From Phenylobacterium sp. (GTDB lineage: Bacteria; Pseudomonadota; Alphaproteobacteria; Caulobacterales; Caulobacteraceae): 64,000 nt of DNA. Positions 41,176 to 49,580 of the stretch are shown one piece after another. Made by a program: the position numbers and the translations under genes. The notes beneath the pieces were generated by a model, which did no database searches, was not told where the DNA came from, and saw only the letters and a program-made list of their open reading frames with translations. The stretch lies in NCBI RefSeq assembly GCF_016124325.1, contig NZ_WGNY01000001.1:1-64000 (forward strand). The letters run 5' to 3'. Positions within the stretch are counted from its first letter, which is position 1. Each line of letters starts with the position of its first letter.

Positions 41176-42291
41176 ATGTTCCTGCTCTTCTCGCTGGCGC
41201 TCGCGGCGGCGTTCCTGGCGCTCTCAAACGGCGCGAATGACAATTTCAAGGGCGTGGCCAGCCTCTACGGCGGCGGCCTGGCGAGCTATCGGACGGCCCT
41301 AGCCTGGGCCACCGTGACGACGGCCGCCGGATCCATCGCATCGGTCTTCTTCGCGTCCGCCCTGCTGCACAAGTTCACCGGCAAGGGTCTGGTCCCGGAT
41401 GCGCTGGTGACCTCCGAGATCTTTGTCATCTCGGTCGCGGGCGGGGCGGCGGCCACGGTGATGCTCGCCAGCCGGCTCGGATTTCCCATATCGACGACCC
41501 ATGGTCTTCTGGGCGCCCTGGGCGGGGCCGGCGCGGCCGCGGCGGGCCCGGACGCCATCGACACCCTCACCCTGGCGAAGAGCTTCGCCCTGCCTCTTCT
41601 TCTGGGGCCGGTGCTGGCGATCGCCCTGGGCGCCGTCGTCTTTCAGGTCCTGCGGCTTGGGCGCCGGCCTGCGGCGGAGGCGGCCTGTCTCTGCATCGAT
41701 CCTGAGACGGCCGTGCAACCGGCGGGGGCGATGGCGCTGGTCGCCGGGCCGACTTCGCTCAGCCTGCACGTTTCCACGGTCGAAGCTTGCGACGCGGCGG
41801 GGCAGGGACGTCTCGCGCGTCTCGACGCAGGCCATCTCGCCGACCGGCTCCACTGGGCCAGCGCCGGCGCGGTGTCCTTCGCGCGAGGCCTCAACGACAC
41901 GCCCAAGATCGCGGCCCTCCTGCTGGTCGCGCCCATCGTCTCACCGGGGTGGAGCATCGCGTTCATCGCGCTCATCATGGCGATCGGCGGGGCGATCGGC
42001 GCGCGCCGGGTGGCCGAGACCATGAGCCGGCGCATCACGCGCCTTGACCCCCATGAAGGCTTGTCGGCCAACCTCGCTACATCATCATTGGTCCTGGCCG
42101 CGAGCTTCTTTGGCCTGCCGGTCTCCACGACCCACGTCTCGGTCGGCGCGCTCTTTGGAATCGCCATGACCACTCGCGAGGCCAACGCCCGGACGATGAT
42201 CGGGATCGTCCTGTCCTGGCTGGTCACCTTGCCCGTCGCGGCGCTCGCGGCCGCGCTGGTCTACAGGCTCGCGGCGAGCTTCGGCACATGA
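41176..42291 (+). CDS. PiT-family inorganic phosphate (arsenate) transporter (371 aa)
   Basis: The start is ATG 41176 (MFLLFSLALAAAFLALSNGA). The two PiT signatures occur in the two halves: SNGANDNFKGVASLYGGG at the N-terminus and FARGLNDTPKIAALLLVAP near residue 235. There are about ten membrane helices with a hydrophilic central loop. PiT proteins move phosphate with protons or cations, and arsenate can follow. In this operon, after arsM, it could restore phosphate supply or carry arsenic-linked substrates; direction and substrate are not determined. The stop overlaps the next start as ATGA. Confidence 0.85.
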   Translation: MFLLFSLALAAAFLALSNGANDNFKGVASLYGGGLASYRTALAWATVTTAAGSIASVFFASALLHKFTGKGLVPDALVTSEIFVISVAGGAAATVMLASRLGFPISTTHGLLGALGGAGAAAAGPDAIDTLTLAKSFALPLLLGPVLAIALGAVVFQVLRLGRRPAAEAACLCIDPETAVQPAGAMALVAGPTSLSLHVSTVEACDAAGQGRLARLDAGHLADRLHWASAGAVSFARGLNDTPKIAALLLVAPIVSPGWSIAFIALIMAIGGAIGARRVAETMSRRITRLDPHEGLSANLATSSLVLAASFFGLPVSTTHVSVGALFGIAMTTREANARTMIGIVLSWLVTLPVAALAAALVYRLAASFGT

Positions 42292-43448
42292 CGGAAACCG
42301 CGGGGTCGACACGCCTGCGGCTTGTCCTGGTGGGGGCGGGGCATGCCCACCTGCTCCTCCTGCGACACGCGCGGCGCCTTCAGGCGGCCGGCCTGGCCGT
42401 ATCCCTCGTGGCGCCCCCACGGTTCCGCTATTCCGGGGCCGTGACAGGGGTGCTCTCCGGCCGATATCCGCCCTCCTACGGCGAGCTCGATGTGGGCGCA
42501 CTGGCCGGTCGCCGTGGCGTCGTCCACCTGGCCCGCACCGTGACGTCGGTGGATCGGGCGCGCCGCAGGCTCCAGCTGAGCGATGGAGGCCTCCTGAGCT
42601 ACGACCTCGCCAGCTTCAATGTCGGCAGCGTGATGACTCCGGCGGCCTTCGGTGGGGAGGCTGCACGGGTCTGGTCGGCCAAGCCCCTGGCCAGCCTGGT
42701 TCGCCTGCGAGCGGTTCTGGAGCGGGAGATGTCCGAGACCGGCCGCGCGCCCAGCCTCGTCGTCGCTGGGGGTGGGCGCTCCGGGCTGGAGATCGCCGCC
42801 GCGCTCGCTGGCCTCGCACGCCGGAGTGGCGTTCGACCCGACGTTGTCCTTGTGAGCGCCCACGGACAGCCGACGGGTGATGGCGCCCCTCCGGCGGCGT
42901 GGCGAAGGCTGGGGTCGCACCTCGAGCAGGCCGGCGTGCGCTTCGAGATCGGGCGCGTTGCGTCCCGCGAGCTTGATACGGTGCTCTTGGACACCGGGCG
43001 GGAGCTCGAGGCCCGCCACCTAGTGCTGGCTCACGGGCTGGCGGCCCAGCCCCTGATGGAACGACTTGGGCTGCCGTCGGCCGTGGACGGCGCGCTTTGC
43101 GTCGACGCGACGCTGCGTCCGCCGGGGGACCCCAGCATATTCGCGACGGGCGACGGCTGCGCCTTCCTGGAGGCCCCACGTCCACGCATGGGCGTCTTCG
43201 GCGTACGCGCCGCACCAGTCCTGCTTCACAACCTGCTGGCCGTTGCACGGGGCGGCGAGCTGCGAAGCTACCGGCCGCAGAGGCGATGGCTCTCGATCAT
43301 GGACCTGGGCGACGGGAACGCGTTCGCGACCCGCGGATCGGCCTGGCGGCTCAGCCACGACATGCTTCGGCTGAAGACTTGGTTGGACACGGCCTTTCTG
43401 CGGCGTGTGGGGGCGTTCGGGACTTCGTACGACTTGCGCACTTTCTGA
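42288..43448 (+). CDS. FAD-dependent oxidoreductase, NDH-2-like (386 aa)
   Basis: N-terminal FAD site LVLVGAGHAHLLLLRHARRL (the GHAH variant typical of this subgroup), a second dinucleotide-binding motif VVAGGGRSGLEIAAALAG, and the C-terminal FAD contact IFATGDGCAFLEAPRPRMG. This is the type II NADH dehydrogenase/sulfide-quinone-reductase superfamily; the same subgroup is fused to selenide water dikinase in some organisms. Last gene of the sigmaF promoter 9 operon and the last gene of the island; the tRNA-Leu fragment begins 62 bp further on. The substrate is unknown, possibly an arsenic or thiol redox step. Confidence 0.8.
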   Translation: MTETAGSTRLRLVLVGAGHAHLLLLRHARRLQAAGLAVSLVAPPRFRYSGAVTGVLSGRYPPSYGELDVGALAGRRGVVHLARTVTSVDRARRRLQLSDGGLLSYDLASFNVGSVMTPAAFGGEAARVWSAKPLASLVRLRAVLEREMSETGRAPSLVVAGGGRSGLEIAAALAGLARRSGVRPDVVLVSAHGQPTGDGAPPAAWRRLGSHLEQAGVRFEIGRVASRELDTVLLDTGRELEARHLVLAHGLAAQPLMERLGLPSAVDGALCVDATLRPPGDPSIFATGDGCAFLEAPRPRMGVFGVRAAPVLLHNLLAVARGGELRSYRPQRRWLSIMDLGDGNAFATRGSAWRLSHDMLRLKTWLDTAFLRRVGAFGTSYDLRTF

Positions 43449-43510
43449 CGCAGAGCGCTTGCGAAATGCAAAAATTACAATATAATCAGTAACATATATG
43501 CGGCGTGTGT

Positions 43511-43568
43511 GACTTAAAATCCGCTTCTGCTTGGCAGAGTGCCGGTTCGAGCCCGGCCGCCCGCACCA
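43511..43568 (+). other. 3' half of tRNA-Leu(UAA): right attachment site of the genomic island
   Basis: The segment contains the anticodon loop CTTAAAA (anticodon TAA at 43515-43517), a long variable arm (TCTGC/GCAGA stem) typical of leucine tRNAs and a perfect T-arm (GCCGG, TTCGAGC, CCGGC at 43541-43557). It ends with the acceptor strand CGCCCGC followed by A and CCA (43566-43568). The 5' side is not tRNA: only two bases of the anticodon stem pair, and no GCGGGCG acceptor strand or D-arm is present. A tRNA that starts in its anticodon stem is the classical displaced end left by an integrase. A short AT-rich stretch (about 43460-43500) adjoins it. Confidence 0.8.
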
Positions 43569-43611
43569 GGCAGGTTGAAGGCGCCGTCGTCCCGTTCGGC
43601 GCGGCCCCGGG

Positions 43612-44631
43612 CTATTTCGGCTTTGCGTCCTGAGCCGGGGCGGGCCGGTTGAGCGCGCGGACCAGTTCCACCTTCGAGTGGACGCCGAGCTTCTGGTAGG
43701 CCGAGGCCAGCTGGTTGCGGACGGTCGAAGCGCTGACGTTGAGGCGCGCGGCGATCTCGGCCTGGATCATGCCGCCCGCGTAGAGCCGCGCCGCGCGCAG
43801 CTCGGCCGGCGTGAGGCTGAGGGTCCGCCCGCGCGGAATCGCCCAGAGGAGATTGCGGTCGGGGCCCCGGCACAGCTTGAATTCGTACGGTCCCAGGTCG
43901 ACCGTCGTCGCCTCGCCGTCGTGAAGGCGGTCGAGCGCGGCCGGGAGGCGCGGCCCCAGCCAGTTCGGCGAGACGGCGCGGACCGCCAGGCAGAAATCCA
44001 TGCCGGCCGCATGCAACAGGCCCTGCCTGTCGGTGACCGCGCAGCTTTCGGTGTCGCCGAGGCCGATGACCGAGCCGTCCGCCATGGCGCGGGCGTGCTG
44101 CGCCACCTGAGCCAGCTGCCAGGCGTTGGGCAGGTGGATGGAGAGCTGCTCGAACAGGTCGCGCTCGTCATCGCTGAACGGAGAGCTTCGGTCGGCCCGG
44201 AACAGCACGATCATGTCGCCCAGGTTCGTCACGGCGTTGTGCTGGGCGACGCCCAGCATGTGCTCGACCCCCGAGGGTTTCAGATAGGCCTCGTACATGG
44301 GCGTCCGCTCGAACGCCTCGCGGTCCATCAGGTCCTCCGGGCGGAGGGCCTTGCCCGGCTGCGCGGCCGCCGCGTCGCGGAAATGGTCGCGTCCCTGCCA
44401 GGCGTTCGCATAGGCCATCACCGCCGCCGGCGGAAAGTCGACCATGGCGACGCTGAGCATGGCGTTGGTGGAGAAGATGCCCGAGCCCCAGACCGCGGAA
44501 TCGAACGGGATCGCCGCGCGAAGCTGGGCCAGCGCGCGTTCCTTGAAGGTCTCGAAGGGCTGGGCGACGACACCGCGATAGAGTTCGGCGACGATCTGCT
44601 GGACGGACCCGCCCGCCTGCGCCTGGGACAT
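43612..44631 (-). CDS. LuxR-family transcriptional regulator (339 aa)
   Basis: The C-terminal 65 residues are a LuxR/GerE helix-turn-helix (LSLTPAELRAARLYAGGMIQ, then AEIAARLNVSASTVRNQLAS, then AYQKLGVHSKVELVRAL). The N-terminal 240 residues look like a GAF/PAS-type sensing region with no receiver aspartate. First gene to the right of the tRNA scar, so it represents the original chromosome. Divergent from the first PEP-CTERM gene, which it may regulate. Confidence 0.85.
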   Translation of the reverse strand: MSQAQAGGSVQQIVAELYRGVVAQPFETFKERALAQLRAAIPFDSAVWGSGIFSTNAMLSVAMVDFPPAAVMAYANAWQGRDHFRDAAAAQPGKALRPEDLMDREAFERTPMYEAYLKPSGVEHMLGVAQHNAVTNLGDMIVLFRADRSSPFSDDERDLFEQLSIHLPNAWQLAQVAQHARAMADGSVIGLGDTESCAVTDRQGLLHAAGMDFCLAVRAVSPNWLGPRLPAALDRLHDGEATTVDLGPYEFKLCRGPDRNLLWAIPRGRTLSLTPAELRAARLYAGGMIQAEIAARLNVSASTVRNQLASAYQKLGVHSKVELVRALNRPAPAQDAKPK

Positions 44632-44911
44632 GGGCTCTACGCGGCCCCCGTTCGTGCGGCAGGCGGGACAGGCTGCAAAGTCATCGTGCGCCGTGAGGTT
44701 TGAGAGCGAGCCCCGGATCCAGGATTTCGCCTAGCATCCGGCTCGTATCCAAAGCCTGAAGCCCAACAGAATCCGACCGGCATAGTAGGTTGATACCATT
44801 GTCGCCCCCGAACGCGGCGTGGGAACTTGCGGATGCCTTTGTCGTCAAGTGCAGGGGGCTTCCGATCGAGGTCTGTGTGTGACCCGCGGCGCCCCGCGTA
44901 AGGAGTTTGTC

Positions 44912-45853
44912 GTGGCTTTGATTTCGCGCCAACGGGGCTTCTTCATCTCGGTCTTCGCGCTGGCCAGCCTGGCGGCGACGGCCGGACAGTGCGCCAACTT
45001 CCTCGCGCAGACGACGGCCGCCAGCGGCACGATCCAGACGCCTGGGGTGACCGACAACAAGAACGTCAGCGGCGCCGCGCCGGTGTCGGCGACCTCATCG
45101 AGTTCCGTCGACAGCTCGTCCGACCAGTTCGCGCGGGGCTCGTCCTACAGCTCGGCCAGCGCCGAGGCGGGCGCGGTCCACGCCTATTCGTCGGCCACGG
45201 GCGAGACGTTCGGCGTGAACTGCTGCACCAGCGGGGGCGGAAGCGCCAGTTCGACGGGCCAGTTTTCGGATCTCTTCTTCCTGAGCTCGAGCGACATCGC
45301 GGCCGGGACCAAGGCGACGATCACCGCGACGGTCTATGTCGACGGGGCGTTTCTCTCGGATCAATCGGGCGTGGCCTGGAGCGGCAGCGAGTGGTGGCGC
45401 GCGTCCGCCTACACGGGCGACACGCCGTTTTCGGTCTCCGGCTCCCGCAATGGCAGCGCGGGCGGCGGCTTTTCCGAGAGCGGCGCGTCGTTCGGCGCCT
45501 ACACCATCACCTTCGGGGCCTTCTTCGGCCAGAACAACCTGATGCAGATGACCGTCGAGACCGAGGCCTTCGCCAGCGCGGGCGGGCCGGGGCTCAACTT
45601 CTCCAGCTTCGCGACCGACCTCGGCGACACCTTCGCGTGGGGCGGCATCCAGAAGGTGATGGTTGACGGCACGGAAGTGACCGACTTCAGCGCCCTCAGC
45701 GCCGACACGGGCTTCGACTACCGCTACGCCTATGTGGAGCCCGGTAGCGGCGCCGTGCCGGAGCCGGCGACCTGGGCGCTGATGCTCACGGGCTTCGGCC
45801 TTGGCGGGACGATGCTCCGCAGCCGGCGCGTCCCGCGCCAACAGATCGCCTGA
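44912..45853 (+). CDS. PEP-CTERM sorted exported protein 1 (313 aa)
   Basis: A GTG start at 44912 with AAGGAG upstream gives a signal peptide (FISVFALASLAATAGQCANF). The mature protein is Ser/Gly/Ala-rich and beta-structured without a known enzyme domain. It ends with the PEP-x-x-WA sorting signal: VPEPATWALMLTGFGLGG, then an Arg-rich tail. Such proteins are anchored and processed by an exosortase-like system and tend to be surface or matrix proteins. A GGAAC-N16-CGTC sequence (44822-44846) upstream resembles the general stress sigma (EcfG) promoter, which is weak evidence only. Confidence 0.8.
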   Translation: MALISRQRGFFISVFALASLAATAGQCANFLAQTTAASGTIQTPGVTDNKNVSGAAPVSATSSSSVDSSSDQFARGSSYSSASAEAGAVHAYSSATGETFGVNCCTSGGGSASSTGQFSDLFFLSSSDIAAGTKATITATVYVDGAFLSDQSGVAWSGSEWWRASAYTGDTPFSVSGSRNGSAGGGFSESGASFGAYTITFGAFFGQNNLMQMTVETEAFASAGGPGLNFSSFATDLGDTFAWGGIQKVMVDGTEVTDFSALSADTGFDYRYAYVEPGSGAVPEPATWALMLTGFGLGGTMLRSRRVPRQQIA

Positions 45854-45992
45854 CGCGCCGCCCGCCCGGCCGCGCATCGCGCGCCGGGGGCGCCGTCGGG
45901 CCACGGACCGCGGGTCACCGCGGCGGCGGCGCCTGTCGCGCTGCGCCTGAACTCGCAGCACTACCCTGCGCGGGCGCCGCCGTACTGGCGGC
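45757..45992 (+). repeat. Copy 1 of a 3' cassette: PEP-CTERM coding end plus downstream hairpins
   Basis: From the codons for PEPATWALM through the stop and another 139 bp downstream, this segment is closely similar to 48166-48407. Shared blocks include CCGGAGCCGGCGACCTGGGC, GGCTTCGGCCTTG and CTCCGCAGCCGGCG. The flank shares CCCGGCCGCGCATCGCGCG, an imperfect hairpin (45865-45888), and GCCGCCGTACTGGCGGC, a 6-bp stem. The hairpins probably end transcription of each gene. Confidence 0.65.
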
Positions 45993-46191
45993 TTGGCCCC
46001 GTCCGACCAACAGGACGACCGCGCCGGCCAAGCCGAAGCCGCGGGTCGTCAACCCTCGGTTCGCGAGCGAACTGTTTTCGCGGGTCCCGGCGGAGTATAG
46101 GGAGGCGCGGATGTTTGGCGCGCGACCGCGTGCGCCTTCGGTCCCCTAGGTTTTATCGTTTCGTTTCTCGTTTTGCGCGTGAAGTGCGTCC
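45993..46191. other. Remainder of a 338-bp gene-free interval
   Basis: Downstream of the repeat cassette and upstream of the AraC gene there is no open frame with coding character. The last 50 bp before the AraC start are T-rich (TTTTATCGTTTCGTTTCTCG), which would suit a promoter and leader, but no specific element can be named. Confidence 0.4.
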
Positions 46192-47169
46192 ATGGCCCAG
46201 AAACGCGGTGACTTCCACTTCACGACCGACGATTTCCAGCCGCACGAGCGGGTCGCCGCCTATGAGGCCTGCCTGGCGGCCCTGGGACGGCCGCAACGCC
46301 TGAGCGTAGTCGACGGGGCCTTCAGCGGAAACATCACCGCCCAGCGGCTCGGGCCGATCCTGACCGCGGAGATCCGCACCTCCAAAGCCTCGGCCCAGCG
46401 CGACGGACACTCGATCGTGCGGGCGCCGCAGGACGGCGTCCTCATCTTCGAGCAACTCGACCAGACGGGGATCGGCCTCGCCGCGCCGCAGACCCAGCTC
46501 GATCGCGTCCTGCCCGGGGACCTGGTGTTCTTCGACGCGAACGGCGCGACGGAGGTGGTTCCGGACACCATGCTCCATGTGCGCACCTGGGTGCTGCCGC
46601 ACCAGCTGTTCAAGCAGGCCGATATCACGATGGACATGGCCGACCGCGGGATGCGCCTGTCGCGGGAGCATGGGATGTCGGCCATGGTGCTGACATTCCT
46701 CAACACGCTGAGGCAGCAGTCCGACCGGCTCGACATCGCCCAGCTCGGGGCGAACGCGGAGATCGCGGCGCGGCTCGTCGCCTCCGCCGCAGGCGCCGGG
46801 GCGAAGGACGAGGCCTATCTGGAGGCGGGGCGCGCCGGCCAGTTCGCGCTGGTCAAGCGGCGGATCCGGGAGCAGCTGAACGACCCGCTGCTGTCGCCGG
46901 GCCGGATCGCCTCGGACATGCGCATCTCGGTGCGCAAGCTCCACGCCCTGTTCGAACCGACGGGCGAGACGTTCAGCCAGTATGTGCTGGGCCAGCGGCT
47001 GGCGGCGGCCTACGCCCTGCTGCGCAATCCCTACTACGACGGGCGGCCGATCACGGACCTGGCCCTGTCGCTCGGCTTCAACAGCCTGGCGACCTTCTAT
47101 CGCGCCTATGGAGCGACGTTCGGCGAGACCCCGAGCGAGACGCGCGCGGGCGTGACCGAAACCGCCTGA
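46192..47169 (+). CDS. AraC-family transcriptional regulator (325 aa)
   Basis: The last 100 residues are the double helix-turn-helix of AraC (LLSPGRIASDMRISVRKLHA, then LFEPTGETFSQYVLGQRL, then ITDLALSLGFNSLATFYRAY). The N-terminal region (residues 1-200) resembles the AraC-binding-like domain (FFDANGATEVVPDTMLHVRT), as in NdmD/FeaR-type regulators. It lies between the two PEP-CTERM genes, all on the plus strand, and may control one of them. Confidence 0.85.
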   Translation: MAQKRGDFHFTTDDFQPHERVAAYEACLAALGRPQRLSVVDGAFSGNITAQRLGPILTAEIRTSKASAQRDGHSIVRAPQDGVLIFEQLDQTGIGLAAPQTQLDRVLPGDLVFFDANGATEVVPDTMLHVRTWVLPHQLFKQADITMDMADRGMRLSREHGMSAMVLTFLNTLRQQSDRLDIAQLGANAEIAARLVASAAGAGAKDEAYLEAGRAGQFALVKRRIREQLNDPLLSPGRIASDMRISVRKLHALFEPTGETFSQYVLGQRLAAAYALLRNPYYDGRPITDLALSLGFNSLATFYRAYGATFGETPSETRAGVTETA

Positions 47170-47501
47170 ACCCCCGTCCGGGCCGCACTCCGTCCGCGGT
47201 CGTGCACGCAGCAGGAGGGATGCTGCACGCAGCGAGACGACCACCGAGCGTCGGCCTGTCATACAGCCGCTGACCCAAGTGCAGCGGATTGGTGAGCTCA
47301 GGACAGGACGGCAGATCACAACCGAAGTCTAATTTCAGCCCGACGCGGCAAGCGCCGCGACGAGATGAAGTCCGTCCCCGTGGCCATTTCGGGCCTGCTG
47401 TTCGGCGTCCAGATCGCCATCAACGCTGTGCGCGCCTGAACCGCAACTTACGAGCCGGGAGGATCTGCTTTTCCGGCTCGCAGAATGAAAGGTATTCGAT
47501 T
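47170..47501. other. 332-bp gene-free interval before PEP-CTERM gene 2
   Basis: The interval contains a short repeated motif (TGCACGCAGC twice, about 47201-47237). It also holds a 24-codon frame at 47367-47441 with hydrophobic character (VAISGLLFGVQIAINAV), probably a remnant rather than a gene. A seven-codon frame starting at ATG 47485 ends across the GTG of the next gene. Nothing else is supported. Confidence 0.35.
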
Positions 47502-48263
47502 GTGAAGAGTCTAAGAAGCGTGGCGGGCTTCGCCGCGGGCGTGGTCGCCAGCCTGGCGTTCATCGGGTCAGCCCAGGCCGCCCAGCAGGTGGACCTGCAG
47601 CCGTATGTGAACGCCAACGTGAACTTCTACTCCGGTGGTTCGAGCTATCCGTATGGCCTCCACGGAACGTCCGTGAACATTGGCGGCGTCGACTTCGATC
47701 TGGCCTCCGCCTACGACGCCGGCCTGAACTACGGAACCGGGATCATCCAGTTGAGCGGCAGCACGCCCTCGGCGGTTTCGATCGCGGCGTCGGCGTCCAA
47801 CGTCGACATCGCCTATGTGATCCTGAACTCGACCCGGGGGACGTTCGACTCAGTCGTCGGCAACCTGACCTTCCGCAACGGCCAGAACCTCGTTTCGTAC
47901 GCCCTGCGCGAAGGCGTCAACATCCGGGACCATTTCCCGGGGTCCTTCAACAACGTCGCCACCGACCTCTTCGCGAGCGAGAGCTACTCCTACGGTGAGC
48001 GCTACGACGTCTATGCCTTCGACATCTCCGCGCTCGGCGGCGACGTGACTGGCATCGACTTCAGCTCGACCGGAGCCGGCGACCCGGCGGGCTCGCCGTT
48101 CCTGGCCGCGATCACCCTGGACAACCGGGCCCCGGCTTCCGGCGGCGGCGACGCCGTCGGCGGCGTTCCGGAGCCGGCGACCTGGGCGCTGATGATTTCC
48201 GGCTTCGGCCTTGCGGGCGCTTCCCTCCGCAGCCGGCGCCTCCTGCGCCAAGAGATCGCCTGA
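47502..48263 (+). CDS. PEP-CTERM sorted exported protein 2 (253 aa)
   Basis: GTG 47502 starts a signal peptide (SLRSVAGFAAGVVASLAFIG, cleaved after AQA). The mature protein is beta-rich, with many Ser, Asn and Tyr residues (YVNANVNFYSGGSSYPYGLH), consistent with a secreted matrix or surface protein. It ends with VPEPATWALMISGFGLAG and an Arg-rich tail, the PEP-x-x-WA sorting signal. The middle is not obviously homologous to PEP-CTERM protein 1, while the 3' end is nearly identical at DNA level. Confidence 0.8.
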   Translation: MKSLRSVAGFAAGVVASLAFIGSAQAAQQVDLQPYVNANVNFYSGGSSYPYGLHGTSVNIGGVDFDLASAYDAGLNYGTGIIQLSGSTPSAVSIAASASNVDIAYVILNSTRGTFDSVVGNLTFRNGQNLVSYALREGVNIRDHFPGSFNNVATDLFASESYSYGERYDVYAFDISALGGDVTGIDFSSTGAGDPAGSPFLAAITLDNRAPASGGGDAVGGVPEPATWALMISGFGLAGASLRSRRLLRQEIA

Positions 48264-48407
48264 CGCAACGCGGGCCCGGCCGCGCATCGCGCGACGCCGG
48301 GTCTGTCGTCAGGCCACGAACCGCGGCCCACCGCGGCGGCGGCGCCCATTCAGGACTGTGCCCGAACTCGCAGTTCCACCCCGATTGGGCGCCGCCGTAC
48401 TGGCGGC
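48166..48407 (+). repeat. Copy 2 of the PEP-CTERM 3' cassette
   Basis: Second copy of the segment at 45757-45992, in the same orientation and 2.4 kb away. It includes the PEP-CTERM coding end, the stop, and a downstream hairpin (CCCGGC 48275-48280 with GCCGGG 48296-48301). It ends with GCCGCCGTACTGGCGGC. Third-codon positions are also largely conserved, which points to duplication or gene conversion rather than selection on the protein. Confidence 0.65.
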
Positions 48408-48469
48408 CTTGAGGCCGGCGCGTCACGCTCGTATGTTGGACTTTGTCGTCCAATTTTGGGGCTGTGGCG

Positions 48470-49576
48470 ATGAGTTCATTCCTGCAGAGGCGCATCGTGC
48501 CGATCGCGGCCGGGACGGTCGCGGCGCTGGCCGTGGCCGCGGGCGCGACGGTCTGGTGGCTCGATCGCCAGCACTACGAGGCCACCGACAACGCCTTCGT
48601 GGCCGCGGACAAGGTGACGATCGCGCCGCTGGTGGACGGCTACGTCGCCGAGGTGATGGTGCGTGATAACGAGGCCGTCCGCCCCGGCCAGCTGTTGATC
48701 CGGATCGATCCGGCGACGCTCCAGGCGCGCCTGGCGCAGGCCGAGGCCAACGCCCAGGCGCTGGAGGCCGCCGTCGCGGCCGTGGACGACAAGGCGCGGT
48801 TGGAACAGGCGATGATCGCCCAGCGCGCCGCGGCGGTGGACGCCGCCGACGCCCAGGCGAAGTGGGCGACCTCCGAGATGAACCGCTACGGCGCGCTGGC
48901 CAGGTCGGGCTGGGTGTCGCCCCAGCGCGCCCAGACCGCGCGCACGGCCCAGGACCAGGCGACCGCCGGCGTCGGCCAGGCGCGCGCGGCCCTGGAGGCC
49001 GAGAAGCGGGCGGCGCAGGCGCTGGGCTCGGCGCGCGAGCAGAGCGTGGCCCAGGCGCAGGCAGCGCGGGCCGCCGCCCAACTCACCCGCATCGACCTGT
49101 CGCGGACCGAGGTGCGCGCGCCGGTGGCCGGCGTGGTCGGCGCCCGCAGCGTGCGCGTGGGCCAGTACGTCCGGCCGGGCGGAGCCCTGATGAGCATCGT
49201 GCCCCTGGCCGACGCCTATGTGGTGGCCAACTTCAAGGAGACCCAGGTGGCGCGCATGCGCGTCGGCCAGCCGGTGGAGATCCACGCCGACGCGTTCGGC
49301 AAACAGGCGATCCGCGGGCGGGTGGAGAGCTTCGCGCCGGCGACCGGGGCGGAGTTCGCGCTGATCCCCGTCGAGAACGCGGTCGGCAACTTCACCAAGA
49401 TCACCCAGCGCCTGCCGGTGCGGATCGCCATCGACCGCGACCAGCCCCTGGCCGGCGGCCTGCGGCCCGGCCTGTCGCTGAAGGTGAAGGTGGACGTGAC
49501 CAAGGACACCGGGCCCGCCTTCGCCGAGTCGGGCGACGGCCAGGACCGGCTGGCGCGCCGGGCCGCGGCGCGCTGA
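48470..49576 (+). CDS. emrA: EmrA-type HlyD-family membrane-fusion protein (368 aa)
   Basis: ATG 48470 is chosen over upstream frame starts because it places the single membrane anchor (IVPIAAGTVAALAVAAGATV) at the N-terminus. The biotinyl-lipoyl-like halves (YEATDNAFVAADKVTIAPLV, then EVRAPVAGVVGARSVRVGQY) flank a long Ala/Gln-rich coiled coil (residues 90-200). It should bridge the EmrB transporter at 49581 to an outer-membrane TolC-like channel, which is not encoded here. The emrB start is 4 bp after its stop. Confidence 0.88.
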   Translation: MSSFLQRRIVPIAAGTVAALAVAAGATVWWLDRQHYEATDNAFVAADKVTIAPLVDGYVAEVMVRDNEAVRPGQLLIRIDPATLQARLAQAEANAQALEAAVAAVDDKARLEQAMIAQRAAAVDAADAQAKWATSEMNRYGALARSGWVSPQRAQTARTAQDQATAGVGQARAALEAEKRAAQALGSAREQSVAQAQAARAAAQLTRIDLSRTEVRAPVAGVVGARSVRVGQYVRPGGALMSIVPLADAYVVANFKETQVARMRVGQPVEIHADAFGKQAIRGRVESFAPATGAEFALIPVENAVGNFTKITQRLPVRIAIDRDQPLAGGLRPGLSLKVKVDVTKDTGPAFAESGDGQDRLARRAAAR

Positions 49577-49580
49577 GGCC

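Noticed and set aside
43464..43495. AT-rich sequence GCAAAAATTAC..ATAATCAG near the tRNA fragment, resembling the direct-repeat core of the copper module
   Set aside because: Only a few short matches (GCAAAAA, ATAATCAG) with different spacing; it lacks the identical 17-mer and the CTACACAGC block.
43501..43568. A complete tRNA-Leu gene
   Set aside because: There is no D-arm or 5' acceptor strand in the preceding 60 bp, and the anticodon stem pairs at only two positions, so it is a fragment.
44822..44846. EcfG-type general stress promoter before PEP-CTERM gene 1
   Set aside because: GGAAC-N16-CGTC differs from the expected CGTT, and only one such site was found in this area, so it is mentioned in the gene entry but not called as a promoter.
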